From contig DJYD01000039.1 of assembly GCA_002449955.1 (NCBI GenBank), forward strand, positions 1 to 55,938: a DNA stretch of 55,938 nt, in the 5' to 3' direction. The position numbers were made by a program, and so were the translations under genes. Source of the stretch: Lachnospiraceae bacterium UBA6987 (lineage in GTDB: Bacteria > Bacillota > Clostridia > Lachnospirales > Lachnospiraceae). The notes under the pieces were generated by a model. It was not told where the DNA came from. It saw only the letters and a program-made list of their open reading frames with translations, and made no database searches. The number at the start of each line of letters is the position of its first letter. Position 1 is the stretch's first letter. Of the stretch, positions 7,709-17,627 are shown piece after piece.

Positions 7709-7800
7709 GTCTGATCAGACAGAAGTATCATAAACGACGATCAGCCGCTTGTCATGCGACAAACGGCTGATTTAGGCAACACTTTGCCTCTTTTGTTGCA
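7709..7800. repeat. 92-bp direct repeat, copy B (right flank of hicAB island)
   Basis: This is the same element as 6337-6428 in the same orientation, with seven substitutions and no indels. It starts with gtctgatcagac at 7709-7720, 11 bp upstream of the hicAB -35 box, and ends 6 bp before the terminator at 7807-7843. Confidence 0.85.
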
Positions 7801-7806
7801 TAAGAC

Positions 7807-7843
7807 AAGGAAAGAGCGCGGCTCATCGCCGCGCTCTTTCCTT
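7807..7843. terminator. Strong 16-bp-stem terminator
   Basis: A perfect 16-bp stem (7807-7822 with 7828-7843) with a 5-nt loop. It is followed by tgttttt on the plus strand, and on the minus strand by a weaker T-rich run. It closes the transcript of the 7886-16654 gene and separates it from the hicAB island. Confidence 0.8.
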
Positions 7844-7885
7844 TGTTTTTCGTCCCGGGTTTTTAACCCGTGGCATTGTTAAGCT

Positions 7886-10800
7886 TTACGCTTCAGCTTC
7901 GGATTCCTCTTCGCGTTTTTTCAGGTTCATGGTGAATCCGATGCCCGCAATCGACAGAGTCAGCACGCTGGCCCACAGGAAGATCTGAGAATCATCAGAG
8001 GTCTTCGGGATCTCCGGAGTCTTGACCGGAACTTCCTTCTCACCAGGGACAACCTCAGGATCATCGCCCTTGGTCGTACCAGTACCTGTTGCTACGTTCA
8101 GAACCTTGCCAGCCGCAGCGTCTTCAGGGGTGACCTTGTAAGAGGCCTTGAATTCTTCACTTGCGCCAGGCGCCAGTTCGTCGATCGTCCATTCATCACC
8201 GGTCAGTTCATCGGTGACCTTCAGATCATAGACCGTCAGGTTGCCGTCGTTTTCTACCGTGATCAGGTATTCGATCGTCTCGCCTTCCTTGTAGAGTTCT
8301 CCGTCAGCAGGTTCATTGGTGACTTCCTTGGTGATGGTGACATGAGGCTTAGGATCTTCAAGATCCACTTCATCCTCGCCTTCATAAGGCTTGTCTACAT
8401 CCGAGAAGGTGGCAGTCGCCGTATTCTTGAAGGTGCCGGCCAGGAGATCTTCTTCGGTGACCACATATTCAGCAGTTGCAACCACGGTCATGCCAGGAGC
8501 AACATTCTCAAATACGTGCTCAGAGGTGAAGGTTACGCCTTCGATCTCTTCAATGGTGATGGTCTTCGGTTCATCATAGATGTTGGTGACACTGATAATG
8601 AATTCAACCGTTTCGCCAAGGCCATACTCTTCACCGTCATGTGTCTTTACGATGACATCGCTGTCATCCACATCGTCGGTAACAGTCAGCGTGCCTTCCA
8701 CAACCGTGATGTCGTAGTTGTCAGCAACACTTGCTTCCTCGTCAGATTCTTCATCGTCCGCAGCCATCAGGCCGAAGCTTGCCGCCTTCACCATCTTCTT
8801 CAGGAAGGCAGGTGTGGCATCAGCCTTCTTGGAGATTTCATAGGTAAAGGTGTTGGCGCTGGAGCCGACATAGGTCTGAGAACCGGTGACGTCGAAGGTG
8901 ATCGTATCGGTGTCAGCCAGGCCATCGCCGCCGACGGTGACTTCGTGGTTGGTCAGCGGAGTGCCGTCATAAGCCTTTTCGTCGGAAGCAGAGGTCAGGG
9001 TCAGGGAACGCTTGTCGATCGTAAGAGTTCCGTCGACCACCACGAACTCGACGTTGGTGAAGTTCTTGCTGATGTTCTCGAAGTCAGCCGACAGGATACC
9101 CATGTCATAAGTACCCGCGTTCGACTCGGTGACTGTCCAGGCATCCGTCTTGGTTTCCTTCACGCAATCCGCAATGACATACAGATCGTTGTCAGATACG
9201 ATGCTGGCGTATCCGTCGATCGTATGGGCAGCGCCGTCATACTTCACCTGATCTTTGTTTTCGGTGATCGTTACGGTGACCTTGTCGGTGATCGGGTTGA
9301 TCTTCAGCTGGCCGTCCACGATCACGAATTCCACGTTGGCAAAGTTCTTGTCAAGGTTCTCGAAGTCGGCAGGCAGGATGCCCATGTCGTAGGTGCCGGC
9401 ATCGGTCTCGGTAACGGTCCAGTCAGCCGTCTCGGTTTCCTTCACAGCCTTGGTCACATCGTACAGATCGTTGTCTGCTTCGATGGACTTGTAGCCCTTG
9501 ATGGTATGAGGCTGGCCGTCATAGGTGACTTCGTCACTGTTTTCGGTGATCGTCACGGTGACCTTATCGCTGACCGGGTTGATGATCAGCTGGCCGTCGA
9601 TGATCTCAAAGACAACGTTCGTGAAGTTCGGATCGGTGTTTTCGAAATCGCCGGCAAGGATACCCATATCGTAGGTGCCCGCATTGGTCTCGGTGACTGT
9701 CCAGGCAGCCGTCTCGGTTTCTTTCACAGCCGTGCTCACATCGTACAGCTCGTTGTCCGCATCCATGACCTTGTAGCCCTTGATGGTGTGAGGCTGGCCG
9801 TCATAGGTCACCTCGTCGCTCTTCTCGGTTACCTTCACGGTGACCTTTTCGCTGAAAGGATTGATCTTCAGCTGGCCGTCCACGATCACGAATTCAACGT
9901 TCGTGAAGTTCGGATCGGTGTTTTCGAAGTCGCCGGCAAGGATGCCCATATCGTAGGTGCCCGCATTGGTCTCGGTGACCGTCCAGGCAGCCGTCTCGGT
10001 TTCCTTCACAGCCGTGCTCACAACGTACAGGTCGTTGTCCGCCACCATGGTCTTGTAGCCCTTGATGGTGTGAGGCTGGCCGTCGTAGGTGTACTCGCCG
10101 CTGTTTTCGGTGATCGTCACGGTGACCTTGTCGGTGACCGGGTTGATCTTCAGCTGGCCGTCCACGATCACGAACTCGACGTTCGTGAAGTTCTTGTCGA
10201 TGTTTTCGAAGTCAGCCGGCAGGATACCCATATCGTAGGTGCCCGCATTGGTCTCGGTGACCGTCCAGGCATCCGTCTCGGTTTCCTTCACAGCCGTGTT
10301 CACATCGTACAGGTCATTGTCCGCCACCATGGTCTTGTAGCCCTTGATGGTGTGAGGCTGGCCGTCGTAGGTGTACTCGCCGCTGTTTTCGGTGATCGTC
10401 ACGGTGACCTTGTCGGTGATCGGGTTGATCTTCAGCTGGCCGTCCACGATCACGAATTCAACGTTCGTGAAGTTGGGATCGGTGTTTTCGAAGTCAGCCG
10501 CCACGATACCCATTTCATAGGTGCCCGCGTTGGTCTCGGTGACCGTCCAGGCATCCGTTTCAGTTGCCTTCACAGCCGTGTTCACATCGTACAGAGGATC
10601 GCTTGCCACCATGGTCTTGTAACCCTTGATGGTGTGAGGCTGGCCGTCGTAGGTATACTCGCCGCTGTTTTCGGTGATCGTCACGGTGACCTTGTTATCA
10701 GTCGGGTTGATGATCAGCTTGCCGTCGACGATCTCGAATACGACGTTCGTGAAGTTCTTGTCGATGTTCTCGAAGTCGCCAGCCAGAATGCCCATGTCAT

Positions 10801-13800
10801 AAGAACCGGTTTCGGTCTCGGTGACCGTCCAGGCATCCGTTTCAGTTGCCTTCACAGCCGTGTTCACATCGTACAGGTCGTTGTCCGCCACCATGGTCTT
10901 GTAACCGGTGATGGTGTGAGGCTGGCCGTCGTAGGTGACTTCGTCGCTGTTTTCCGTGACCTTCACGGTGACCTTATCGGTGACCGGGTTGATCTTCAGC
11001 GTGCCGTCCACGACCACGAATTCGACGTTCGTGAAGTTCGGGTTGGTGTTCTTGAAGTCGGCAGGCAGGATACCCATATCGTAGGTACCGGCATTGGTCT
11101 CGGTGACCGTCCAGGCATCCGTCTCGGTCTCTTCCACAGAAGTCTCCACATCGTACAGGTCATTGTCCGCTTCCATGGACTCGTAACCTTCGATGGTGTG
11201 AGACTGGCCGTCATAGGTGACTTCGTCACTGTTTTCGGTGATCGTCACGGTGACCTTATCGGTGACCGGGTTGATCTTCAGCGTGCCGTCCACGACCACG
11301 AATTCAACGTTCGTGAAGTTCGGATTGGTGTTCTTGAAGTCGTCCTTGACAATGCCCATATCGTAGGTACCGGCATTGGTCTCGGTGACCGTCCAGGCAT
11401 CCGTCTTGGTCTCTTCCACAGAAGTCTCCACATCGTACAGGTCATTGTCCGCTTCCATGGACTCGTAACCTTCGATGGTGTGAGACTGGCCGTCATAGGT
11501 GACTTCGTCGCTGTTCTCGGTGATCGTCACGGTGACCTTGTCGGTGATCGGGTTGATCTTCAGCTGGCCGTCCACGACCACGAACTTAACATTGGCAAAG
11601 TTCTTGTCAAGGTTCTCAAAGTCGGCAGCCACGATACCCATTTCATAGGTACCCGCATCCGTCTTGGTAACGGTCCAGGCATCGGTCTCCGTTGCCTTCA
11701 CAGCCGTGGCCACATCGTACAGGTCGTTGTCCGCCACCATGGTCTTGTAACCCTTGATGGTGTGAGCCTGGCCGTCGTAGGTGACTTCATCGCTGTTCTC
11801 GGTGATCGTGACAGTGACCTGCTCGTCACTCTTTTCAATGACCAGCGTGCCATCCACGACCACGAACTCGACGTTGGTGAAGTTCGGGTTGTTGTTCTTG
11901 AAGTCTTTAGGCAGGATACCCATATCATAGGTACCCGCATCCGTCTTGGTAACCGTCCAGCCGGCCGTCTCGGTCTCATCAACGAACTTAGTCGTATCAT
12001 ACAGTTCATTGTCCGCAACCATGGCCTTGTAGCCCTTGATGGTGTGAGGCTGGCCGTCATAGGTGACGGTGTCGCTGTTCTCGGTGATCGTCACGGTGAC
12101 CTTGTCGGTGACAGGCGTGATCGTCAGCGTACCGGGGACGACTGTGATCTTGATCGTCTTATAATTAGGAGACGTTGCCGTGAAATCAGCTTCACTCATC
12201 GTCATCGTGTAGGTGCCGACGTTAGTGCCCTTTGCAGTGGCCTTCGTATCATCCTGAGCGATTCCGCTGAAGGTGATCGAGCTGTCATACTCGCTTACGG
12301 TGTAGCCGCTTACGCTCTGCTCCGAGCCGTTGTAGACCTTGGTTGCGGAGTTGCCGGTGACCGTGATCTCGTACTCATCTTCGCTCGGCGTGATCGTCAG
12401 CATGCCGTCATTCACAACGAATTCCACCGTAAAGTTGGGATTTTCCTTAGCGGCAAACTGATCCTCAGTAAGCCCCATCGGATAATCACCGACATTGGTT
12501 CCCTTCGCAACGGCTTCCCCGGTGAAGTTGACGTCATCTTCGGTGAAAAGCTCACTGCTGGACTTGAAGGTATAACCGGTGACTTCCTGCTCGCTTCCGT
12601 TGTACACCTTGGTGTCCTTGTTGCCGGTGATGGTAACTGTCACAGCCAGAGGTGTGATCTTAAGTGTCACATCCGCCGTTGCAGAAGCACCGTCTTCCGC
12701 AATCAGTACATCGGCGCCGTCTTCCGCAGAAATGCTGACGGTGACTGTTCCGGTATAAGTGCCGACGTCAGTTCCTTTGACTTCGGGTTTGGTTTCAGCC
12801 AGTTTGACGCCATCCGGTTTCGTGGTGGTCCACTCGCCGTCGCCGACCTTGTACTCAACTTTGTAGGCACCATCTTTGGTGTAATCGTAGCTCTGCTCTG
12901 CGCCGTTATAAGTTACAGTCTGTTCTCCGCCGGTTACTTTGACGTAGACATAAGGCTGCCACTTCGCATACAGCGCATGGTGCTTAGTATAGGCATCACC
13001 CATACCGGGTTCCGCACTATCATTGACGAGCATCTCATCAGCAGCGACCTCTGTTGCTTCTTTCTCACTTCCATCTGCTGCTGTATAGTAATACTTTCCG
13101 TCCCTATAGGTCAGCCAGAGATCTGTCAAATTCGTGGTGGTCCCATCTTCCTCAATGCCTCTGATCCAACCAAGGAACTTGTAGCCGTCACGAGTAGGCG
13201 CAGCAGGGATAGCGGTCGCCTCATTGATCTTGATGTTCTCGCTCTTGTGAACCAGACCGCCATCGTAGTTGTTGTACCAGTTGATGAAGGTCTTGATCTC
13301 TTTGTCTTTTTCAATGTAGACAGCCTTTACCTGGATGGTGTAAATATATGTTTCACCCTTGACCAGATCGGCTTTCGTTACTACATTGCCGTCCTCATCT
13401 GTGATCCGTGCATTGTCTGCAAGAACCTCAAATGTTTCGGAAGGGAACACGTCTTTGTCCTTCACAAAAGCAGTACCGTTCCACTTCTGTACTTCCCAGT
13501 GGCTGAATACATAATCTTGCGGTTCAGCAGGTGCAAATGCTGCGTGAGCATTGGCTTCAGCACCATCTACATATCTGTATTCGTCTTTTGCCGTGGCTCC
13601 GGTGCCGTGTTCACCGTCGATATATTCAACAGTGATACCTTCAGCGCCGATCAGTTTGCTGCGCCAGCGGGCATACACGTCGATCTGACCGACAGTAGTA
13701 GGATACTCAGGATCGATCTCACTTTCAGACCAAAGTTTACCGTATTTGGCAACGGTCTGTTCATTGATCGCAAATGTTTCGAAGTTGAAAGGCTGAGTCA

Positions 13801-16654
13801 GACCTTCATCTGTGTACCAGCCCACCAAATCGTAGTAGATACGCTCGCCGCCGATATTACCGATCTTTTCGCCGTTATCTACCCAGAAACGAGTTGCCTG
13901 AGATGCACTATTATACTGGATCGGGTCATCTGTGCTGTCTTCAGGATGAAGGGTAACCTGATACTCCTTAAGGCCCCACTTGGCGTAAAGCGTCACGTTG
14001 TTGGCCGGCATCGTAGTATTGAAGTTATACGGTTCACCGGCACAATCCTTGTTGGTATACCACCCAAGGAACACAAAACCTGTGTGCACGGGAGTGGTGT
14101 TATAGCTGGAGATGTTTGCCTCATACTTAACAGATTGAGCAGGAAGAATGTTGGTATTCGCAACCTCATCCGCAACAGGCTGATCAGTGCCGTTTACAAA
14201 GATACCATCATTATAGTTAATGGTATACGAATTACGGGTATAGTAGAAGTTTACCGTACCATTCTGAGTCTGACTCCAAATATAATAGCCATCACTATTA
14301 TACCGGCTATCAGCTCCTAACTGAGTGAAACCTGTAAAAGGAATGAAATCCTCTGCCTTCGTTACGCCATTGTATCTGGCAGAAATGCTGTCCAGAAGTT
14401 TGAAAGACGTCCCCGAAGGAGCAGATGTTGACTGGTTGTTCGAATAACTATAGAGCGTACCAGGCGCACTCACCCCACTTTCACCAGGCAGAGTTTCTAC
14501 ATAGTAGTTGATCGTCTTGAGCGGACGATTTGCCTCATCGAGATGGAAAGTAACGTTCTCGGCAGGCATGCTGTAGATATAGACCAGCACATTACTGTAC
14601 GTACTGCTGTTCTGCGGATCCCAGCGCTGCCCTTCGTTATAGGTGATTCCATCGGTACCCACAATAGGGAACTGATTGCCGATGTACTGACCATAGAGAG
14701 CCGTAATAGTTTTTATGGTCGTCCAACCATAATTGTTCTTCTGGAACGTTAATGTATACTCATTACGGTCATAGTACACATTGATAACAGTATTGCCTTC
14801 AGCAGCAACCGCAGTCTGGCTGTCGGCATTTGCGAAATGGAATCCCGTGAAACTATCCAAATTCTGATGCTGGGTGTTGCTGGTATAAACACGAGCATAA
14901 GCACCATTGCCAGACCCCTGAGAAGTAATCTGGTAAGTATTATTGCCTACAGTAGCGTTATTCACCGTAATGGTAGTTCCGCTGTAGTCGTATCCGTTTC
15001 CTGCAAGATTCTGAAGCCATACAAGAACTTTATAGCTGGCTGTCGCCGCCTTGGTCCACTTAGCATAGACAGTCGTATTAGCCGTCAGTTCCGCATTGAA
15101 GTTGAAAGCCTCACCAGCCACCTGACCGTCTCTCGCATCTTTGTCCGCATCCTCTGTATACCAACCATCGAAGGTGTAACCGGCACGGGTCGGCGTTGCC
15201 GGAGCAGAAGGTTTGCCGTTAAGCTCAACAAACTGAGGTTCAGTATACGATGCGCCGCTCAGGTTTTCATCAAAGCTCAGCCAGTAACCGAATTCAGTCT
15301 TAGCAGCCAGGATGTACACATTCTCTGTAAGAGCAAAGCTGTCGCCAACTTTATAGATCACTTCTGTTCCCGTTACTTCCGGCTGAATCTGCTGCCAACC
15401 GACAAACTGAGCCGCAGAGGCTTCGTTTTCCGGAGGATACGGGGTGTAATCAAGGGTCACTTTGTGCTCAGGCTTGGTAGTGGTGTCATCATACTGGATC
15501 AGGATCTGATCCGCCTCGACAAGGATACCCTTTTCATCCCAATAAATAACCTCGTATGCTTTGAAGACCATTGCATAGTAGGTCACCTCAGTGCCGTCGG
15601 TCACGCCGGCATTAAGCTTTGTCTTGATTTCTTCGCGGACTTCAGCAACCGTCTTTGCCTCAGTATCAGCGGTATAGTTCTCTTCAGTGGTCCAGCCAAG
15701 GAACACTGAATCAGCCGGCTGATTGGCGCCCGGATCAAAGATATACTGATCAATCTGAGGGATCTGACGCTGGTTGATCATCATTGTCTTGGTTTCGCCG
15801 CCATACTGGACGAAGTTGACAAACAGTCTGGCATCTTCGCCAGTCTCGACAACGACGTATACCGAGAACATCTCGCTCTTGAACGAGACTTTGTTGGCAG
15901 ACAGTTCCACGCCCTTGACCAGCTGTGCATCGCCGCTGTCCGGAATGTGAACGATCGCTGCCTTCTGGGTATCGATCTCGGCGGAGGTCATGGAGACGTC
16001 GATTGCTTTCAGCGGTTCGATTTCTTTTCCGCTGGCATCCACAAAAGAGATGTCGACAGCCAGCATCTTGGTGATGTCTCCGTCTACAACTTTACGGACC
16101 TGGTTCTCGACAGCCGCAGCGTCAACCGCCTTCAGGACCATCAGGGTTCCTTCAGGGAAGGCGCCCTCAGGAGCAGAGACATAAACATCCACGCCGTTAG
16201 CTGTACCTGTGAAACTCTGCTTAGGCATGGCAACTTCCGTAATCTCGGGAAGTGTGATCGGCAGAGGATCCAGTTCCGGCACGGTCGGTCTGACCGGTTC
16301 GGTCGGTTTCACCGTGTTTGCAGGTTCCGCCGGGCTCTCCGGAGCGCTGGGCTGCGGATTCTCCTGGACAGGTTCTGTCGTCTGAGCCGGTTCTTCAGTC
16401 GCTTCAGGCTGCGTATCTTCCTGTGCAGGAATCTCCGGCTGCGTCGGTTCTTCTGTTTCTTCATCTGCAGCCGGTAAAGTCTCGGCAGAAGGTGTTTCCA
16501 CAGCTTTTTCTGACACTACAGCTTCTGCGCTCTCTACGGGCACTGCTGCAGCCTTGTCAGAAAAATTGACCGCCTTTGCCGCATCGGGGCAAAGGCCGAG
16601 AACCAAAGACAATGCAAGCAAAATACTCAGCACTTTTCTAAAGTTCTTCGTCAT
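7886..16654 (-). CDS. Giant sortase-anchored surface protein with InlB repeats and 11 identical-length MBG repeats
   Basis: A 2922-aa exported protein. Residues 1-29 are a signal peptide; ~30-150 form a Glu/Pro/Thr-rich stalk. Next is a globular domain ending FSVYVVVETGEDAR, then several InlB B / Flg_new repeats (RAGYTFDGWYTED, TTVYAKW). MBG-type beta domains follow, culminating in eleven 94-residue units (residues 1518-2551), each with YDGQxHTIxGY, TDAWTVTETNAGTYDMGI and a KINP-type joint. One diverged MBG unit and two DUF11/DUF7507-like domains precede the C-terminus. That end has the sortase-type motif IPKTSDD, a membrane helix (IFLWASVLTLSIAGIGF) and a KKR tail. The anchor is a non-canonical LPXTG variant. 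GGGAG lies 7 nt before the ATG. It probably works as a long adhesin or stalk on the wall; the ligand is unknown. It is a paralog of the protein at 1-4782. Confidence 0.92.
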   Translation of the reverse strand: MTKNFRKVLSILLALSLVLGLCPDAAKAVNFSDKAAAVPVESAEAVVSEKAVETPSAETLPAADEETEEPTQPEIPAQEDTQPEATEEPAQTTEPVQENPQPSAPESPAEPANTVKPTEPVRPTVPELDPLPITLPEITEVAMPKQSFTGTANGVDVYVSAPEGAFPEGTLMVLKAVDAAAVENQVRKVVDGDITKMLAVDISFVDASGKEIEPLKAIDVSMTSAEIDTQKAAIVHIPDSGDAQLVKGVELSANKVSFKSEMFSVYVVVETGEDARLFVNFVQYGGETKTMMINQRQIPQIDQYIFDPGANQPADSVFLGWTTEENYTADTEAKTVAEVREEIKTKLNAGVTDGTEVTYYAMVFKAYEVIYWDEKGILVEADQILIQYDDTTTKPEHKVTLDYTPYPPENEASAAQFVGWQQIQPEVTGTEVIYKVGDSFALTENVYILAAKTEFGYWLSFDENLSGASYTEPQFVELNGKPSAPATPTRAGYTFDGWYTEDADKDARDGQVAGEAFNFNAELTANTTVYAKWTKAATASYKVLVWLQNLAGNGYDYSGTTITVNNATVGNNTYQITSQGSGNGAYARVYTSNTQHQNLDSFTGFHFANADSQTAVAAEGNTVINVYYDRNEYTLTFQKNNYGWTTIKTITALYGQYIGNQFPIVGTDGITYNEGQRWDPQNSSTYSNVLVYIYSMPAENVTFHLDEANRPLKTINYYVETLPGESGVSAPGTLYSYSNNQSTSAPSGTSFKLLDSISARYNGVTKAEDFIPFTGFTQLGADSRYNSDGYYIWSQTQNGTVNFYYTRNSYTINYNDGIFVNGTDQPVADEVANTNILPAQSVKYEANISSYNTTPVHTGFVFLGWYTNKDCAGEPYNFNTTMPANNVTLYAKWGLKEYQVTLHPEDSTDDPIQYNSASQATRFWVDNGEKIGNIGGERIYYDLVGWYTDEGLTQPFNFETFAINEQTVAKYGKLWSESEIDPEYPTTVGQIDVYARWRSKLIGAEGITVEYIDGEHGTGATAKDEYRYVDGAEANAHAAFAPAEPQDYVFSHWEVQKWNGTAFVKDKDVFPSETFEVLADNARITDEDGNVVTKADLVKGETYIYTIQVKAVYIEKDKEIKTFINWYNNYDGGLVHKSENIKINEATAIPAAPTRDGYKFLGWIRGIEEDGTTTNLTDLWLTYRDGKYYYTAADGSEKEATEVAADEMLVNDSAEPGMGDAYTKHHALYAKWQPYVYVKVTGGEQTVTYNGAEQSYDYTKDGAYKVEYKVGDGEWTTTKPDGVKLAETKPEVKGTDVGTYTGTVTVSISAEDGADVLIAEDGASATADVTLKITPLAVTVTITGNKDTKVYNGSEQEVTGYTFKSSSELFTEDDVNFTGEAVAKGTNVGDYPMGLTEDQFAAKENPNFTVEFVVNDGMLTITPSEDEYEITVTGNSATKVYNGSEQSVSGYTVSEYDSSITFSGIAQDDTKATAKGTNVGTYTMTMSEADFTATSPNYKTIKITVVPGTLTITPVTDKVTVTITENSDTVTYDGQPHTIKGYKAMVADNELYDTTKFVDETETAGWTVTKTDAGTYDMGILPKDFKNNNPNFTNVEFVVVDGTLVIEKSDEQVTVTITENSDEVTYDGQAHTIKGYKTMVADNDLYDVATAVKATETDAWTVTKTDAGTYEMGIVAADFENLDKNFANVKFVVVDGQLKINPITDKVTVTITENSDEVTYDGQSHTIEGYESMEADNDLYDVETSVEETKTDAWTVTETNAGTYDMGIVKDDFKNTNPNFTNVEFVVVDGTLKINPVTDKVTVTITENSDEVTYDGQSHTIEGYESMEADNDLYDVETSVEETETDAWTVTETNAGTYDMGILPADFKNTNPNFTNVEFVVVDGTLKINPVTDKVTVKVTENSDEVTYDGQPHTITGYKTMVADNDLYDVNTAVKATETDAWTVTETETGSYDMGILAGDFENIDKNFTNVVFEIVDGKLIINPTDNKVTVTITENSGEYTYDGQPHTIKGYKTMVASDPLYDVNTAVKATETDAWTVTETNAGTYEMGIVAADFENTDPNFTNVEFVIVDGQLKINPITDKVTVTITENSGEYTYDGQPHTIKGYKTMVADNDLYDVNTAVKETETDAWTVTETNAGTYDMGILPADFENIDKNFTNVEFVIVDGQLKINPVTDKVTVTITENSGEYTYDGQPHTIKGYKTMVADNDLYVVSTAVKETETAAWTVTETNAGTYDMGILAGDFENTDPNFTNVEFVIVDGQLKINPFSEKVTVKVTEKSDEVTYDGQPHTIKGYKVMDADNELYDVSTAVKETETAAWTVTETNAGTYDMGILAGDFENTDPNFTNVVFEIIDGQLIINPVSDKVTVTITENSDEVTYDGQPHTIKGYKSIEADNDLYDVTKAVKETETADWTVTETDAGTYDMGILPADFENLDKNFANVEFVIVDGQLKINPITDKVTVTITENKDQVKYDGAAHTIDGYASIVSDNDLYVIADCVKETKTDAWTVTESNAGTYDMGILSADFENISKNFTNVEFVVVDGTLTIDKRSLTLTSASDEKAYDGTPLTNHEVTVGGDGLADTDTITFDVTGSQTYVGSSANTFTYEISKKADATPAFLKKMVKAASFGLMAADDEESDEEASVADNYDITVVEGTLTVTDDVDDSDVIVKTHDGEEYGLGETVEFIISVTNIYDEPKTITIEEIEGVTFTSEHVFENVAPGMTVVATAEYVVTEEDLLAGTFKNTATATFSDVDKPYEGEDEVDLEDPKPHVTITKEVTNEPADGELYKEGETIEYLITVENDGNLTVYDLKVTDELTGDEWTIDELAPGASEEFKASYKVTPEDAAAGKVLNVATGTGTTKGDDPEVVPGEKEVPVKTPEIPKTSDDSQIFLWASVLTLSIAGIGFTMNLKKREEESEAEA
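9002..12103 (-). repeat. Eleven tandem 282-bp coding repeats
   Basis: The repeat joints recur at an exact 282-bp period: unit starts at 9283, 9565, 9847 and 10129 were checked individually, and the first at 12103 is exactly ten periods from 9283. Some neighbouring units differ by only a few codons; others diverge in the central segment (for example GYESMEADNDL versus GYKTMVADNDL). Such arrays change copy number by recombination or slippage. Confidence 0.93.
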
Positions 16655-16760
16655 AGCAATTCTCCCTCACTAACAATTCTTAAAATGCATCTAATATGCC
16701 ACAATAGAAGGGTTATTTGGTTTACCCCCCCCTTATGACATAATTGTTCCATTTGGATTA

Positions 16761-16789
16761 ATTTTAGTATGCTGTCAAGCATATGTCAA
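16761..16789 (-). promoter_or_regulatory. Predicted promoter of the 2922-aa surface protein, inverted repeat in spacer
   Basis: TTGACA (16784-16789), a 17-bp spacer and TAAAAT (16761-16766). The spacer contains a perfect 6-bp inverted repeat, tatgct-gtca-agcata (16768-16783), filling almost the whole gap between the boxes. The leader is ~100 nt long and carries a run of eight G (minus strand; 16725-16732). Confidence 0.65.
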
Positions 16790-16862
16790 GTCTAAAAAAA
16801 TGCTAAATTCAGTAAATATTTACCGTAAAGTGCTGTACAGGGCCCTCCGTGTAATCCTGGTT

Positions 16863-17606
16863 TTACATTAGTCCCATTGCTCTGACGGCATCACCGAGGA
16901 CTTTGGCAATATCGTCGTGGATCACAAGCTCCGCTTCGTCATCCATCTGGGTGGTGCTCTTGTTCAGCAGGACCAGGTGCTTCCCCCGGAAATAGCGCAC
17001 GAAGCCGGCGGCAGGGTAGACCACCAGGCTCGTGCCGCCGATGATCAGCATGTCGGCCTTCATGATGGCTCTGGCCGCGCCGTCCATCACATCTTCGTCC
17101 AGCATCTCCTCATACAGCACGACATCTGGCTTGATGACGCCGCCGCAGACATCGCACTTCGGTACGCCCTGGGCTTTCAGGATGGCGGTCTCATCAAAGA
17201 ACTTGTGGCAGTGGGTGCAGTAGTTGCGCAGAACCGAGCCGTGGAGCTCGAAGACGTTTTTGCTGCCGGCTTTCTGGTGCAGACCGTCGATGTTCTGGGT
17301 GACGATGGCGCTTAACTTCCCGGCTTTTTCAAGAGCCGCCAGGGCCTTGTGGCAGTCGTTCGGCTGCGCTTCCGGGTAGATTAGCTTATCACGGTAGAAG
17401 TCAAAGAAATCCTCCGGATCGCGCACAAAGAAGCTGTGCGAGACCATTTCCTCCGGGGACAGCGTGCGTTTGTATTTCTGATTGTAGAGGCCGTTTGCCG
17501 AACGGAAGTCCGGAATGCCGGAAGCCGTGGAGACGCCGGCGCCGCCAAAGAAAACGATGCGGGACGACTCCCGCAGCATGTCAGTAAGCTGTTCTGTCTT
17601 AGTCAT
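16863..17606 (-). CDS. NAD-dependent protein deacylase, Sir2 family
   Basis: A 247-aa sirtuin that removes acetyl or other acyl groups from lysines using NAD. Visible signatures are FFGGAGVSTASGIPDFRS (residues 19-36, NAD binding), TQNIDGLHQ (103-111), the catalytic histidine in ELHGSV (His122) and a four-cysteine zinc site (Cys130, Cys133, Cys151, Cys154). Length is normal for bacterial class III/U sirtuins. I chose ATG 17606: AGGAAAGGA lies 6 nt before it. A longer frame to 17873 translates the intergenic repeats at 17628-17828 and is rejected. It stands alone, with the surface-protein promoter downstream and repeats upstream. Confidence 0.93.
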   Translation of the reverse strand: MTKTEQLTDMLRESSRIVFFGGAGVSTASGIPDFRSANGLYNQKYKRTLSPEEMVSHSFFVRDPEDFFDFYRDKLIYPEAQPNDCHKALAALEKAGKLSAIVTQNIDGLHQKAGSKNVFELHGSVLRNYCTHCHKFFDETAILKAQGVPKCDVCGGVIKPDVVLYEEMLDEDVMDGAARAIMKADMLIIGGTSLVVYPAAGFVRYFRGKHLVLLNKSTTQMDDEAELVIHDDIAKVLGDAVRAMGLM

Positions 17607-17627
17607 GATCATTCCTTTCCTAATACT

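Noticed and set aside
7654..7731. N-terminal extension of HicA
   Set aside because: It covers the hicAB promoter and part of repeat copy B; the 65-aa form is the usual HicA length.
6337..7800. Insertion sequence or integron cassette (attC) explanation for the 92-bp repeats
   Set aside because: There is no transposase or integrase, no terminal inverted repeats between the copies, and no attC core (RYYYAAC/GTTRRRY) at the expected ends.
9002..12103. CRISPR-like regular repeat array
   Set aside because: The repeats are 282-bp coding units without short spacers, inside one open reading frame.
8342..14320. A 1992-codon open frame on the plus strand
   Set aside because: It lies entirely antisense to the 2922-aa surface protein in the register where that gene's codon bias removes stops. 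It has no ribosome binding site or recognisable domain, and its repeats mirror those of the sense gene.
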